Shown piece after piece: positions 1-6,898 of a stretch of 11,452 nucleotides of DNA. This DNA is from an uncultured Oscillospiraceae bacterium (GTDB lineage: Bacteria > Bacillota_A > Clostridia > Oscillospirales > Oscillospiraceae). The DNA lies in the NCBI GenBank assembly GCA_947631675.1, contig CANRMG010000050.1, positions 1 through 11,452 of the forward strand, in the 5' to 3' direction. Made by a program: the position numbers and the translations under genes. The notes under the pieces are model-generated. The model was given only the letters and a program-made list of their open reading frames with translations. It did not search any database and was not told the DNA's origin. Each line of letters starts with the position of its first letter. Within the stretch, counting starts at the first letter, position 1.

Positions 1-30
1 CTGAAGGCCCGGCAGAAAGGCGAGGGGTGA
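1..30 (+). CDS. C-terminal end of probable leuD (isopropylmalate dehydratase small subunit), partial
   Basis: The first nine codons read LKARQKGEG and end in TGA at 28-30, in an open frame that enters from the left edge. The stop lies three bases before the leuB ATG, and its last codons contain the leuB ribosome binding site. In many Firmicutes leuCD directly precedes leuB, so leuD is the natural guess. Nine residues cannot establish a family, so the assignment rests on context only. Confidence 0.4.
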   Translation: MKARQKGEG

Positions 31-33
31 GAT

Positions 34-1104
34 ATGGAATATAACATCGCTTTGGTGAAGGGCGACGGCATCGGGCCTGAGGTGGTGGACGGCGCCGTGG
101 CCGTGCTGGAGAAGGTGGGCGAAAAGTATGGCCACACCTTCCGTTTCAAGTCCTATCTCGCCGGCGGCTGCGCCATCGACGCCACCGGCGTGCCCCTGCC
201 GCCGGAGACGGTGGAGGGGTGCCTTGCCAGCGACAGCGTGCTCCTGGGCGCCGTGGGCGGTCCCAAGTGGGACACCCTGCCCGGCGACATCCGGCCGGAG
301 AGGGCGCTGCTGGGCCTGAGAAGCAAGCTGGGCCTTTACACCAACCTGCGCCCGGCCAAGCTCTATCCCGCCCTGGCGGGCAAATGCCCCCTCCGGGCGG
401 AGACCGTGGCGGACGGGTTCGACCTGCTGATGGTCCGGGAGCTGACCGGCGGCATCTACTTCGGCGACCGGGGCCGCCGGGACGGTAAATACGGCCCGGA
501 GGCATACGACACCGAGGCCTACTCCGTCATGGAGATCGAGCGCATCGCCCATGTGGCCTTCGCCGCGGCCCAAAAGCGCCGGGGCAGGGTCATCAGCGTG
601 GACAAGGCGAATGTCCTGGAGACCTCCCGGCTGTGGCGGGAGACGGTCCACCGGGTGGCGGAGCAGTACCCGGACGTGACGGTGCAGGATATGCTGGTGG
701 ACAACGCTGCCATGCAGCTGGTCCGCTGGCCCGGCCAATTCGACGTGATCGTCACCACCAACATGTTCGGGGACATCCTCTCCGACGAGGCCAGCCAGAT
801 CACCGGCTCCATCGGGCTTCTGCCCTCTGCCTCCCTGGGAGACGGGACCCGGGGCCTCTATGAGCCCATCCACGGCTCCGCTCCGGACATCGCCGGCACC
901 GGCAAGGCCGACCCCATCGCCACCATCCTCTCCGCAGCCATGATGCTGCGCTACTCCTTCGGCCTGGGCGCGGAGGCGGACTGCGTGGAGAAAGCGGTGG
1001 ACAAGGCCCTGAACGACGGCTGCCGCACGGCGGACATCGCCGGACCTGGAGACGAGGCCCTCTCCTGCGGCCAGATGGTCCAGGCCATTCTGGACAGGAT
1101 ATAA
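34..1104 (+). CDS. leuB: 3-isopropylmalate dehydrogenase
   Basis: This enzyme oxidatively decarboxylates 3-isopropylmalate to 2-ketoisocaproate with NAD+, the third dedicated step of leucine synthesis, in the cytoplasm. The 356 residues match the family's usual length. Visible landmarks are substrate arginines R96, R106 and R135, catalytic Y142 and K191, and metal-binding aspartates D223, D247 and D251. D247 and D251 lie in the family signature [20 protein letters not shown] (residues 243-262). The NAD loop HGSAPDIAG (280-288) has Asp at the position typical of NAD-dependent enzymes. The ATG is preceded by GAGGGG inside the end of the upstream frame, which suggests translational coupling. A strong terminator follows, so this is probably the last gene of a leu operon. 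Nothing is missing or broken. Confidence 0.97.
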   Translation: MEYNIALVKGDGIGPEVVDGAVAVLEKVGEKYGHTFRFKSYLAGGCAIDATGVPLPPETVEGCLASDSVLLGAVGGPKWDTLPGDIRPERALLGLRSKLGLYTNLRPAKLYPALAGKCPLRAETVADGFDLLMVRELTGGIYFGDRGRRDGKYGPEAYDTEAYSVMEIERIAHVAFAAAQKRRGRVISVDKANVLETSRLWRETVHRVAEQYPDVTVQDMLVDNAAMQLVRWPGQFDVIVTTNMFGDILSDEASQITGSIGLLPSASLGDGTRGLYEPIHGSAPDIAGTGKADPIATILSAAMMLRYSFGLGAEADCVEKAVDKALNDGCRTADIAGPGDEALSCGQMVQAILDRI

Positions 1105-1105
1105 C

Positions 1106-1133
1106 GCGCAGTCCCTTATTGGGGGACTGCCGC
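1106..1133 (+). repeat. Inverted repeat just after leuB
   Basis: GCAGTCCC (1108-1115) pairs with GGGACTGC (1123-1130) around a seven-base loop. Two further pairs form across a one-base bulge. There is no T-run directly after it. It sits immediately before the main terminator hairpin and may protect the 3' end of the leuB mRNA or assist termination. Confidence 0.55.
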
Positions 1134-1136
1134 AGG

Positions 1137-1180
1137 AAAAAGATGCAGGTACAAAAGTGCCTGCCATCTTTTGTGTTTTG
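1137..1180 (+). terminator. Rho-independent terminator of the leu operon, probably bidirectional
   Basis: AAAAGATG (1138-1145) pairs with CATCTTTT (1165-1172). The stem continues through CAGG/CCTG with one bulged C (1164) and TAC/GTG (one T-G wobble), up to an AAAA tetraloop (1153-1156). On the + strand the stem runs into TTTTGTGTTTTG, a usable U-tract. On the - strand the same hairpin ends in TTTTT, so it could also stop transcripts coming from the right. Confidence 0.85.
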
Positions 1181-1478
1181 CCTTGATTTATTTCCCTCTG
1201 GTGACCGCCAGAAGCCGCGCGATGATCTCCCGTCTGTGCATGGTGTTCCCTCATATCGTTGCAAGGGGAACGGTACAGCTTTATGGTGATTTTGTGTGAC
1301 CATATGCAATGCCGGGGGCGGGAGAGCGCATCCTCTCCATATTCCCGGCATAAGGACGAAACAGAGGGGGAGAAGCGGGGCGGCGGCTTGGGCATTATGT
1401 CACCGGTAACGAAAGTGCGCCGCCCTTCCGGCCCCATAATTGGTCGAAATCGACCTATCATTTCCCATCGGATGGGTC
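1181..1478. other. Intergenic stretch without a convincing gene, rich in inverted repeats
   Basis: I find no convincing protein gene here. The visible structures are four dyads. TCTGG/CCAGA pairs at 1197-1212, and GTTCCC/GGGAAC pairs at 1245-1271. ATGCCGGG/CCCGGCAT at 1309-1351 encloses a second stem, GGAGAG/CTCTCC (1321-1338). GGGCGGCG/CGCCGCCC pairs at 1378-1425. None is followed by a T-run, so they are not simple terminators. A 17-codon frame with a ribosome binding site lies on the - strand at 1188-1241. No known riboswitch class was recognised. Confidence 0.6.
1309..1351. repeat. Nested perfect-arm hairpin (8 bp outer, 6 bp inner stem)
   Basis: The outer arms ATGCCGGG (1309-1316) and CCCGGCAT (1344-1351) are perfect complements. 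The inner arms GGAGAG (1321-1326) and CTCTCC (1333-1338) are also perfect, with a six-base loop. G-T pairs can partly bridge the internal loop between them. The element lacks a U-tract on either strand. It could be a structured RNA, a protein-binding site or a dispersed palindromic repeat; only copies elsewhere in the genome would distinguish these. Confidence 0.6.
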
Positions 1479-1484
1479 TATAAT
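1442..1484 (+). promoter_or_regulatory. Promoter for the small HPr-like gene, with two operator-like dyads
   Basis: A consensus -10 box TATAAT lies at 1479-1484, which would start transcription near 1491. No recognisable -35 box lies 16-18 bases upstream; the 17-base position reads TATCAT. Two perfect dyads sit there instead: GGTCGA-AA-TCGACC (1442-1455) and CCCATC-G-GATGGG (1464-1476). A good -10 without a -35, plus flanking dyads, suggests control by a DNA-binding protein. The regulator is not identifiable from the window. Confidence 0.6.
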
Positions 1485-1517
1485 GCCCCAGGCAGCGAAG
1501 GAAAACGGTGGCTGCCG

Positions 1518-1549
1518 GCGCCGCCGCAGGGGCGGCGCGAGAAAGGAGA
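1518..1549 (+). promoter_or_regulatory. GC-rich leader hairpin abutting the ribosome binding site
   Basis: GCGCCGCC (1518-1525) pairs perfectly with GGCGGCGC (1531-1538) around a five-base loop. The ribosome binding site AAAGGAGA (1542-1549) begins four bases after the stem, and the ATG is at 1557. The hairpin lies inside the expected 5' leader (from about 1491). It could stabilise the message or modulate ribosome access. Confidence 0.6.
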
Positions 1550-1556
1550 ATGCATT

Positions 1557-1802
1557 ATGACGATCTCTTCCAAGGCCGAAGTGGAGAAGCTGCAGGAGAC
1601 CCTGCGGCAGTGCGACGGCGACGTGTGGATCGAGAATATCCGCGGCGAGCGGGTGGACCTGAAGGACGAGCTGGGCTTTTTCGAGGGCGTGGCGCGGCTG
1701 ATCGAGAACGCCGACGGCGAGTACGAGCTGTTTGCCCGCAGCAGCGAGGATGAGCGCCGGCTGGTGGATTTCTGCTTCTGGCAGACCCGCAAGGCCGGCT
1801 GA
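1557..1802 (+). CDS. Small protein, probable degenerate HPr-like (PTS phosphocarrier fold) protein
   Basis: This 81-residue acidic protein has no signal peptide or membrane segment. The start at 1557 is chosen because AAAGGAGA lies seven bases upstream; the same frame is open further upstream, but there it would cover the promoter. By eye it lines up over its length with HPr: an N-terminal helix (residues 5-19), a strand DVWIE (22-26), a turn with G30 and V33, then KDELGFFEGV (36-45) against the HPr segment around Ser46, and a C-terminal acidic helix. In that alignment the active-site His falls on S5 and regulatory Ser46 on D37, so it could not carry phosphate as HPr does. The fold assignment is inference from a remembered family pattern. 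It is a single-gene unit with its own promoter, convergent with the peptidase gene. Its role is unknown. Confidence 0.75.
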   Translation: MTISSKAEVEKLQETLRQCDGDVWIENIRGERVDLKDELGFFEGVARLIENADGEYELFARSSEDERRLVDFCFWQTRKAG

Positions 1803-1824
1803 CCGACTCGGTATCCCATTAAAC

Positions 1825-1858
1825 GAAAAATCCCCCCGGACAACAGTCCAGGGGGATC
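1825..1858 (-). terminator. Rho-independent terminator of the M16C peptidase gene
   Basis: On the - strand ATCCCCC-GGAC pairs with GTCC-GGGGGAT around a four-base loop (AACA on the + strand, 1842-1845), with one mismatch (1837/1850). The stem is followed by TTTTT (1826-1830 read in reverse). It lies 15 bases past the peptidase stop. On the + strand no T-run follows, so termination of the small convergent gene here would be weaker. Confidence 0.85.
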
Positions 1859-1872
1859 TCTATATCGTTGAG

Positions 1873-4767
1873 TCACTGCTGCAGAGGCTCCACGCTGTCC
1901 AGCCCCTCACAGGCGTCCAACACGGCCTTGCCGCCGATGACGCATATCCGGTCCTGGGCGCAGACCGCGTCCAGGGTGTCGGCGAAGGCGGTGAGCTTAC
2001 CCGGCGTGGTGTGCAGTATCTCCCGCCGCTGCCTGGCCAGGTCCTCGTTGGACTGGCCGTTCAGCCACATATTGGCTGCCCGCAGTCCCTCCATGCTGGG
2101 GGAAAGCACCAGCTCCGTGGAGGAGATGGTGCTGATGATATACTTGGTGATGTCGCCGCCGGCGGCCGTGTCCCGCAGGGACTGGGCGGCCTTTGTGAAG
2201 GTGTCCAGGGTCTTGCCGGGGCTGGGGTCCCGGTAGCTGGTGAAGCCCACGTCGCCCATGGGCCGCACCGCCAGGTTCACGCCGTAGGCGCCGCCCTTGA
2301 CCCGGACGGCGTTCCACAGGTAGTCGAAGGTGAGAAGCTGCCCGGCCACCAGGCCCGCGCCGGAGAAGGCGCTGCCAAGACCGTACAGGTTGGCGCCCCG
2401 GGCGGCGAAGCCCACGTCGGCGGGGATGAGAAAGCCCTCCCGGCGGGCGGGAAGGAGCGGGTATTGGACCCGCGGGCCCGGCGCGCCGCTTTTCAGCACG
2501 GCCAGCACCGAGGCGATGAAGTCGTCGTCCTGGGGCCCGGTGAGGCTCACGGTGAGCCGCTCCCGGGTGAAGAGCCGGCCGCAGAGGCCCGCCATCTCCC
2601 GGCACAGGGCCTCGCCCCCGGTCTCAAAGGTCCTGTCCGCGGCCTGGTACATCCGCAGCATGGATATGCCGGACACCGCCTCGCCCACAGCCCCGTAGGC
2701 GGAGCACTGGGCGGACACACGCATGGCGCCGTAGGCGTTGCCGCTCATGGCGATGGCCTGCTCCATGCCGATCCGCTCCTGGCGGAGGATGTTATAGACG
2801 AAGGGGGCGTCGTCAAAGCGGGAGCGGCCCAGTATCTCGTCCAGCAGGCGCACGGCGTCCGGCTTGTGGTCTGGCAGCATGGAAAGACTCACCTGCACGT
2901 AGGGCGTGGCCTCAGCGATCTGCCCGGGCCGGGCGGTCACGTTCACGGCAACTCTGAACCGGCCCAGGGAGCCCTCGATCTCGCTGCGCAGCGCCAGCGC
3001 GTCATAGTGCTCCGTGGCCGCCTGGCCCAGCAGCTTTGTCAGCAGCTTGACCTTCTGCAGCGTCTCCAGAGGCAGGTCCGAGACATCGAAGAACAGGTCC
3101 AGGTAGGTGATGCCGTCGGTCTCCAGGGGCTGGCGCAGCACCGTGACATCCTCCAGCCGGGATACCTCCTGGCGCAGGTCCCGGCCCTTTTCCGGGATGT
3201 CGGACAGGGACAGCATGGGCAGGCTCGCCAGCTCCTCCGGCGTGTCCGGGCGGCTCTGACGCTGGCGCAGAAGGCGCAGGTCCTCTATGACCTGATCGAT
3301 CCGCTCCCGGTCCCAGCCAGCCTTTATCTTTTCCAGGCGCGCCGCCTCTGCGGCCCGCTTCTCCTCGCCCAGGGTCTTGGACGGCAGCATGAGCACCCGG
3401 GCGGTGTGGACCGCCTCTAAGAGCGTCCGGCGCAGGAACCCCTCGAACCAGCCGCCGGCCACCTTCTCCCGCAGGGAGGCGAACAGGGCGTCATAGCTGA
3501 AGTTCTGGGCCGGGTCCCCGCCGTAGAGCCAGCTCTCCATGGCGTTGATGGCGTATACCAGCCCCCGGGGCGCGGTGCCGAAATCCTTCTCCCGGGTGAC
3601 GAATTCCAGCCGGTCCAGGATGCTCATGAGGCGCTTGCGGTCCAGACCGTTTTCCGCAAGCCCCGCCAGGGTCTTTTCCACCAAGGCCCATATCTCATCC
3701 TTCTGGGCCGGGTCCGCGTTTCGGATCACCAGCAGGGCGTAAAGCTGCTCGATCCCGTCCATGGTCTCAAAGGACACGTCCTCGCAAAGGCCCGCGTCCA
3801 GCAGGGCCTTGGTCAGAGGGGCCTCGTTGGAGCCGGTGAGGGCAGTGGACAGCACGGAAAAGGCCATGTTCTTCTCCAGCTCCTCGTAGGTGCCGAACAC
3901 CCAGCCCTGGGCCAGGATGGCCTTGTTGTGCTCGTCCTCCTCCGGGCCGATCTCGTAGTATGCCGTCCTCTCCCCGGCGGCTACGGGCGCCTGCAGGGGG
4001 ATGTCCGCGTCCGGGTCGATGCGCTCATAGGGGGCGAGAAAGCCGTCCAGCCTAGCCAGTACGGCGTCCAGGTCCATCTGCCCGTCCAGGAAGATGTAGC
4101 TGTTGGAGGGGTGGTAGAACCGGGCGTGGCTGGCCAGGTAATTTTCATAGGTCAGGTCCGGGATGTGGGCCGGGTCGCCGCCGGAGGAAAGGCCATAGCA
4201 GTTGTCGGGGAAGAGCATTCGCTCCAGCTCGCTGGCCATGACCCGGTCCGCGGAGGCATAGGCGCCCTTCATCTCGTTGTAGACCACGCCGTTTATTTGA
4301 AGCGGCCCCTCCGGGCTGTCCAGCTCGTAGTGCCAGCCCTCCTGCCGGAAGGCGTGGGGGTCGGAGACGCTCAGGGGATGGAGCACCGCGTCCATGTATA
4401 CGTCTATGAGGTTCAGAAAGTCCTGGGCGTTGCGGCTGGACACCGGGTACATGGTCTTGTCCGGGAAGGTCATGGCGTTCAGGAACGTGGCCATGGAGCT
4501 TTTCAGAAGCTCCACGAACGGCTCCTTCACCGGGTACTTCTCCGAGCCGTTCAGCACCGAGTGCTCCAGGATGTGGAACACGCCCGTGTCGTCCTGGGGG
4601 ATGGTCTTGAAGGCGATGGAGAAGGTCTTGTTGTCGTCCGGCCGGTCCATCCAGATGAGCCGTGCGCCGTTTTTTTCGTACTCCATCTGCCACATCACGG
4701 CCCCGATCTCGGGCAGGGCCTGGGAGCCCAGGACCCGGAAGCCGTAGAGCATATCGCCTTGTTTCAT
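1873..4767 (-). CDS. M16C family zinc metallopeptidase (presequence protease / PreP type)
   Basis: This is a 964-residue cytoplasmic peptidase of the pitrilysin clan. Relatives degrade short unstructured peptides inside a closed two-half chamber. The inverted zinc motif HILEH (H65, E68 catalytic, H69) and the third zinc ligand E165 in NEMKGAY are present at the expected spacing. The C-terminal half carries the paired substrate-contacting R822 and Y828 in VRVKGGAYG. Length and two-half layout fit the PreP/Cym1 subfamily, which combines both halves in one chain, unlike two-subunit M16B enzymes. There is no signal peptide. AAAGGA lies upstream of the ATG. The gene is a single transcription unit with its own promoter and terminator, divergent from the flavodiiron gene. 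No defect is seen. Its likely role is housekeeping peptide turnover; the physiological substrate is unknown. Confidence 0.95.
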   Translation of the reverse strand: MKQGDMLYGFRVLGSQALPEIGAVMWQMEYEKNGARLIWMDRPDDNKTFSIAFKTIPQDDTGVFHILEHSVLNGSEKYPVKEPFVELLKSSMATFLNAMTFPDKTMYPVSSRNAQDFLNLIDVYMDAVLHPLSVSDPHAFRQEGWHYELDSPEGPLQINGVVYNEMKGAYASADRVMASELERMLFPDNCYGLSSGGDPAHIPDLTYENYLASHARFYHPSNSYIFLDGQMDLDAVLARLDGFLAPYERIDPDADIPLQAPVAAGERTAYYEIGPEEDEHNKAILAQGWVFGTYEELEKNMAFSVLSTALTGSNEAPLTKALLDAGLCEDVSFETMDGIEQLYALLVIRNADPAQKDEIWALVEKTLAGLAENGLDRKRLMSILDRLEFVTREKDFGTAPRGLVYAINAMESWLYGGDPAQNFSYDALFASLREKVAGGWFEGFLRRTLLEAVHTARVLMLPSKTLGEEKRAAEAARLEKIKAGWDRERIDQVIEDLRLLRQRQSRPDTPEELASLPMLSLSDIPEKGRDLRQEVSRLEDVTVLRQPLETDGITYLDLFFDVSDLPLETLQKVKLLTKLLGQAATEHYDALALRSEIEGSLGRFRVAVNVTARPGQIAEATPYVQVSLSMLPDHKPDAVRLLDEILGRSRFDDAPFVYNILRQERIGMEQAIAMSGNAYGAMRVSAQCSAYGAVGEAVSGISMLRMYQAADRTFETGGEALCREMAGLCGRLFTRERLTVSLTGPQDDDFIASVLAVLKSGAPGPRVQYPLLPARREGFLIPADVGFAARGANLYGLGSAFSGAGLVAGQLLTFDYLWNAVRVKGGAYGVNLAVRPMGDVGFTSYRDPSPGKTLDTFTKAAQSLRDTAAGGDITKYIISTISSTELVLSPSMEGLRAANMWLNGQSNEDLARQRREILHTTPGKLTAFADTLDAVCAQDRICVIGGKAVLDACEGLDSVEPLQQ

Positions 4768-4789
4768 GATGCTCTGTCCTTTCTGAAAA

Positions 4790-4850
4790 CGGGCGGCACG
4801 CGCCCGGCATAGTTCAATATTAATTTACACGATAGGGCCCGTTTTTACAA
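4790..4850 (-). promoter_or_regulatory. Probable promoter and leader hairpin of the M16C peptidase gene
   Basis: Read on the - strand, TTGTAA (4845-4850) and TAAATT (4822-4827) are separated by 17 bases, each matching four of six consensus positions. Transcription would start near 4815. The leader then forms CGGGCG/CGCCCG (4790-4806) around a five-base loop, just before the ribosome binding site. The boxes are weak, so this is a candidate only. Confidence 0.4.
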
Positions 4851-4896
4851 CATATAATTTTTGTTCTTCTCTGAAAGACAGGGCCGCCATATATCC

Positions 4897-4924
4897 TTGC
4901 AATCGGGGGAAAAGCTGGTATAAT
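4897..4924 (+). promoter_or_regulatory. Extended -10 promoter of the flavodiiron gene
   Basis: TTGCAA (4897-4902) and TATAAT (4919-4924) are 16 bases apart. TGG precedes the -10 box, giving an extended -10 element. Transcription should start near 4931. A strong AGGAGGA (4946-4952) lies seven bases before the ATG at 4959. The signals suggest high constitutive expression; no clear operator is seen. Confidence 0.8.
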
Positions 4925-4958
4925 GGGAACACTCATATGACTGGCAGGAGGACTTGAG

Positions 4959-6809
4959 ATGTACTGCACGAAAAAAGTAACGGACGCCATCACCTGGATC
5001 GGCGGCAACGACCGGCGCATCGCCCTTTTTGAGAACGTCTACCCGGTGCCCAGCGGCGTCAGCTACAACTCCTACTTCGTGGAGGACGACGAGACCATGG
5101 TGCTGGACACCGTGGACCGGGCCGTCCGGGACGTGTTTTTTGAGAATATCCGCCATCTGCTCCACGGCCGGAAACTGGACTGGCTCGTCGTGGACCACAT
5201 GGAGCCGGACCACGCCGCCACCATCGAGGAAGTGGTGCTGCGCTGGCCGGAGGTGAAGATCGTCTGCAACCAGAAGATCGCCGCCATGATGAAGCAGTAC
5301 TTTTCCTTCGACGTGGACGCCCATATCCACCTGGTGAAGGAGGGGGACACCCTCTGCACCGGCAAACACACCTTCACCTTCGTCATGGCCCCCATGGTCC
5401 ACTGGCCGGAGGTCATGATGACCTATGAGGTCACCGAAAAGGCCCTCTTCTCCGCCGACGCCTTCGGCTCCTTCGGGGCCCTGGACGGAGAGATATTCGC
5501 CGACCACGCGGCGAAGGACCAGGTCTATATGACCGAGGCCAGGCGCTACTACACCAACATCGTGGGCAAGTACGGCAACCAGGTCCAGGCCGTCCTGAAG
5601 AAGGCCGCGGGGCTGGACATCGCCCTCATCTGCCCCCTGCACGGCTATGTCTGGCGCCGGGACATCGGGGACTTCCTGGAAAAGTACGTGAAGTGGAGCG
5701 GCTACACCCCTGAGGACGACGAGGTGCTCATCGCCTACGCCTCCGTGTACGGCCACACCGAGAACACCGCCGAGATCATCGCGGCCCGTCTGGCGGAGCA
5801 GGGGGTGCGCACATCCCTTTACGACGTGTCTGTGACCCACCCCAGCTATATCGTGTCCGAGGCCTTCCGCTGCAGCCATATCATCTTCGCCTCCACCACC
5901 TACAACGCGGGCGTGTTCGTGAACATGGAGAACCTGCTGCACGACATCGCCGCCCACAACCTGCAAAACCGTACCGTGGCCTTCGTGGAGAACGGCTCCT
6001 GGGCCCCCACGGCGGGCAAGCTCATGCGGGAGATGCTCTCGGGCCTGAAGAACATGACCATTTTGGACGAAAGTCTCACCATCCGCTCCGCCCTCAAGGA
6101 GGACCAGCTGAGCGCGCTTGAAGCCTTGGCGGACGCCATGGCCGCGTCGGTCCACGCCGCTGCAGAGGCGGCCCATCCCAAGGCCCCCGAGGGCAAGGCC
6201 ATCGACTCCGCCGCCGTGCGCACCCTCAGCTACGGTCTGTTCGTGCTCACCGCCCGGGACGGGGACAAGGACAACGGCTGCATCATCAACACCGTCCAGC
6301 AGGTCACCGGCTCGCCGCTTCGCATCTCCATCGCGGTGAATAAGGAGAACTACACCCACGACATGGTGCTCAAGACCGGCGTATTCAACGTCTCCACCCT
6401 GACCACCTCCGCGTCCATGGACCTTTTCAAGCACTTCGGCTTCCAGTCCGGCCGCACCGCCGAGAAGCTGGCCAACTGGCCCGACGCATCCCGCAGCGCC
6501 AACGGCCTGTGCTATATCTCCGGCTGCACCAACGCCTTCATCTCCGGCAAGGTGGTCAATGCCATCGACTGCGGCACCCACACCCTGTTCATCGCGGACG
6601 TGACCGAGGCGAAGAAGCTGTCCGACGAGCCCAGCGTGACCTATCAGTACTACTTCGACCACATCAAGCCCAAGCCCCCGGTGCTGGAGCAGAAGAAGGG
6701 CTTCGTGTGTAAGATCTGCGGCTATGTCTACGAGGGCGACGAGCTGCCCGCGGACTTCATCTGCCCGCTGTGCAAGCACGGCGCGGAGGACTTTGAGCCG
6801 CTGAAATAA
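4959..6809 (+). CDS. Four-domain flavodiiron protein (O2/NO reductase) fused to flavin reductase-like and rubredoxin domains
   Basis: Flavodiiron proteins reduce O2 to water or NO to N2O at a di-iron centre and protect anaerobes. The 616 residues show four domains. The first is a metallo-beta-lactamase-like core (about 1-250) with every iron ligand: H80, E82, D84, H85, H148, D167 and H228, at canonical spacings. The second is a flavodoxin-like FMN domain (about 255-395) with the phosphate loop SVYGHTENT (262-270). The third is a flavin reductase-like domain (about 415-560). The fourth is a C-terminal rubredoxin with CKIC (584-587) and CPLC (602-605) and a short inter-pair spacer. The last two domains resemble the separate 'high molecular weight rubredoxin' that partners FprA in Moorella, so electrons could flow from NAD(P)H through flavin and rubredoxin to the core within one chain. 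It is monocistronic, with its own promoter and terminator. O2 versus NO preference cannot be read from the sequence. Confidence 0.96.
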   Translation: MYCTKKVTDAITWIGGNDRRIALFENVYPVPSGVSYNSYFVEDDETMVLDTVDRAVRDVFFENIRHLLHGRKLDWLVVDHMEPDHAATIEEVVLRWPEVKIVCNQKIAAMMKQYFSFDVDAHIHLVKEGDTLCTGKHTFTFVMAPMVHWPEVMMTYEVTEKALFSADAFGSFGALDGEIFADHAAKDQVYMTEARRYYTNIVGKYGNQVQAVLKKAAGLDIALICPLHGYVWRRDIGDFLEKYVKWSGYTPEDDEVLIAYASVYGHTENTAEIIAARLAEQGVRTSLYDVSVTHPSYIVSEAFRCSHIIFASTTYNAGVFVNMENLLHDIAAHNLQNRTVAFVENGSWAPTAGKLMREMLSGLKNMTILDESLTIRSALKEDQLSALEALADAMAASVHAAAEAAHPKAPEGKAIDSAAVRTLSYGLFVLTARDGDKDNGCIINTVQQVTGSPLRISIAVNKENYTHDMVLKTGVFNVSTLTTSASMDLFKHFGFQSGRTAEKLANWPDASRSANGLCYISGCTNAFISGKVVNAIDCGTHTLFIADVTEAKKLSDEPSVTYQYYFDHIKPKPPVLEQKKGFVCKICGYVYEGDELPADFICPLCKHGAEDFEPLK

Positions 6810-6823
6810 GCAAATGTAAATGG

Positions 6824-6857
6824 AAAGGACCGGTCCTAAACGGGGCCGGTCCTTTTT
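6824..6857 (+). terminator. Rho-independent terminator of the flavodiiron gene
   Basis: AAAGGACCGG (6824-6833) pairs perfectly with CCGGTCCTTT (6846-6855) around a 12-base loop, and T's continue to 6857. It lies 14 bases after the stop. On the - strand the same stem ends in TTTCCATTT, so it could also help terminate the convergent arabinose operon, although its U-tract in that direction is weaker. Confidence 0.88.
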
Positions 6858-6898
6858 GCTTTTTCATTCGGTGTCGTAGCTACGCCTGGTTTTCGCGC

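Noticed and set aside
1378..1425. Possible riboswitch aptamer around the GGGCGGCG/CGCCGCCC stem
   Set aside because: I could not match it to any riboswitch class. It lies upstream of the likely transcription start of the small gene, so it would not be in that leader.
1440..1556. A 39-residue N-terminal extension of the small HPr-like protein
   Set aside because: It would translate through the TATAAT promoter and the leader hairpin. The ATG at 1557 has AAAGGAGA at correct spacing.
1732..3420. A 562-codon + strand frame antisense to the M16C peptidase
   Set aside because: Low-complexity translation with no family features, opposite a clearly real enzyme. It is explained by codon bias.
4853..4858. 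A TATAAT on the + strand in the divergent gap
   Set aside because: No -35 lies at proper distance, and a much better extended -10 promoter lies at 4897-4924 next to the gene.
4845..6779. A 644-codon - strand frame antisense to the flavodiiron gene
   Set aside because: Composition rich in G, V, H and D with no motif. The opposite strand encodes an enzyme with all ligands intact.
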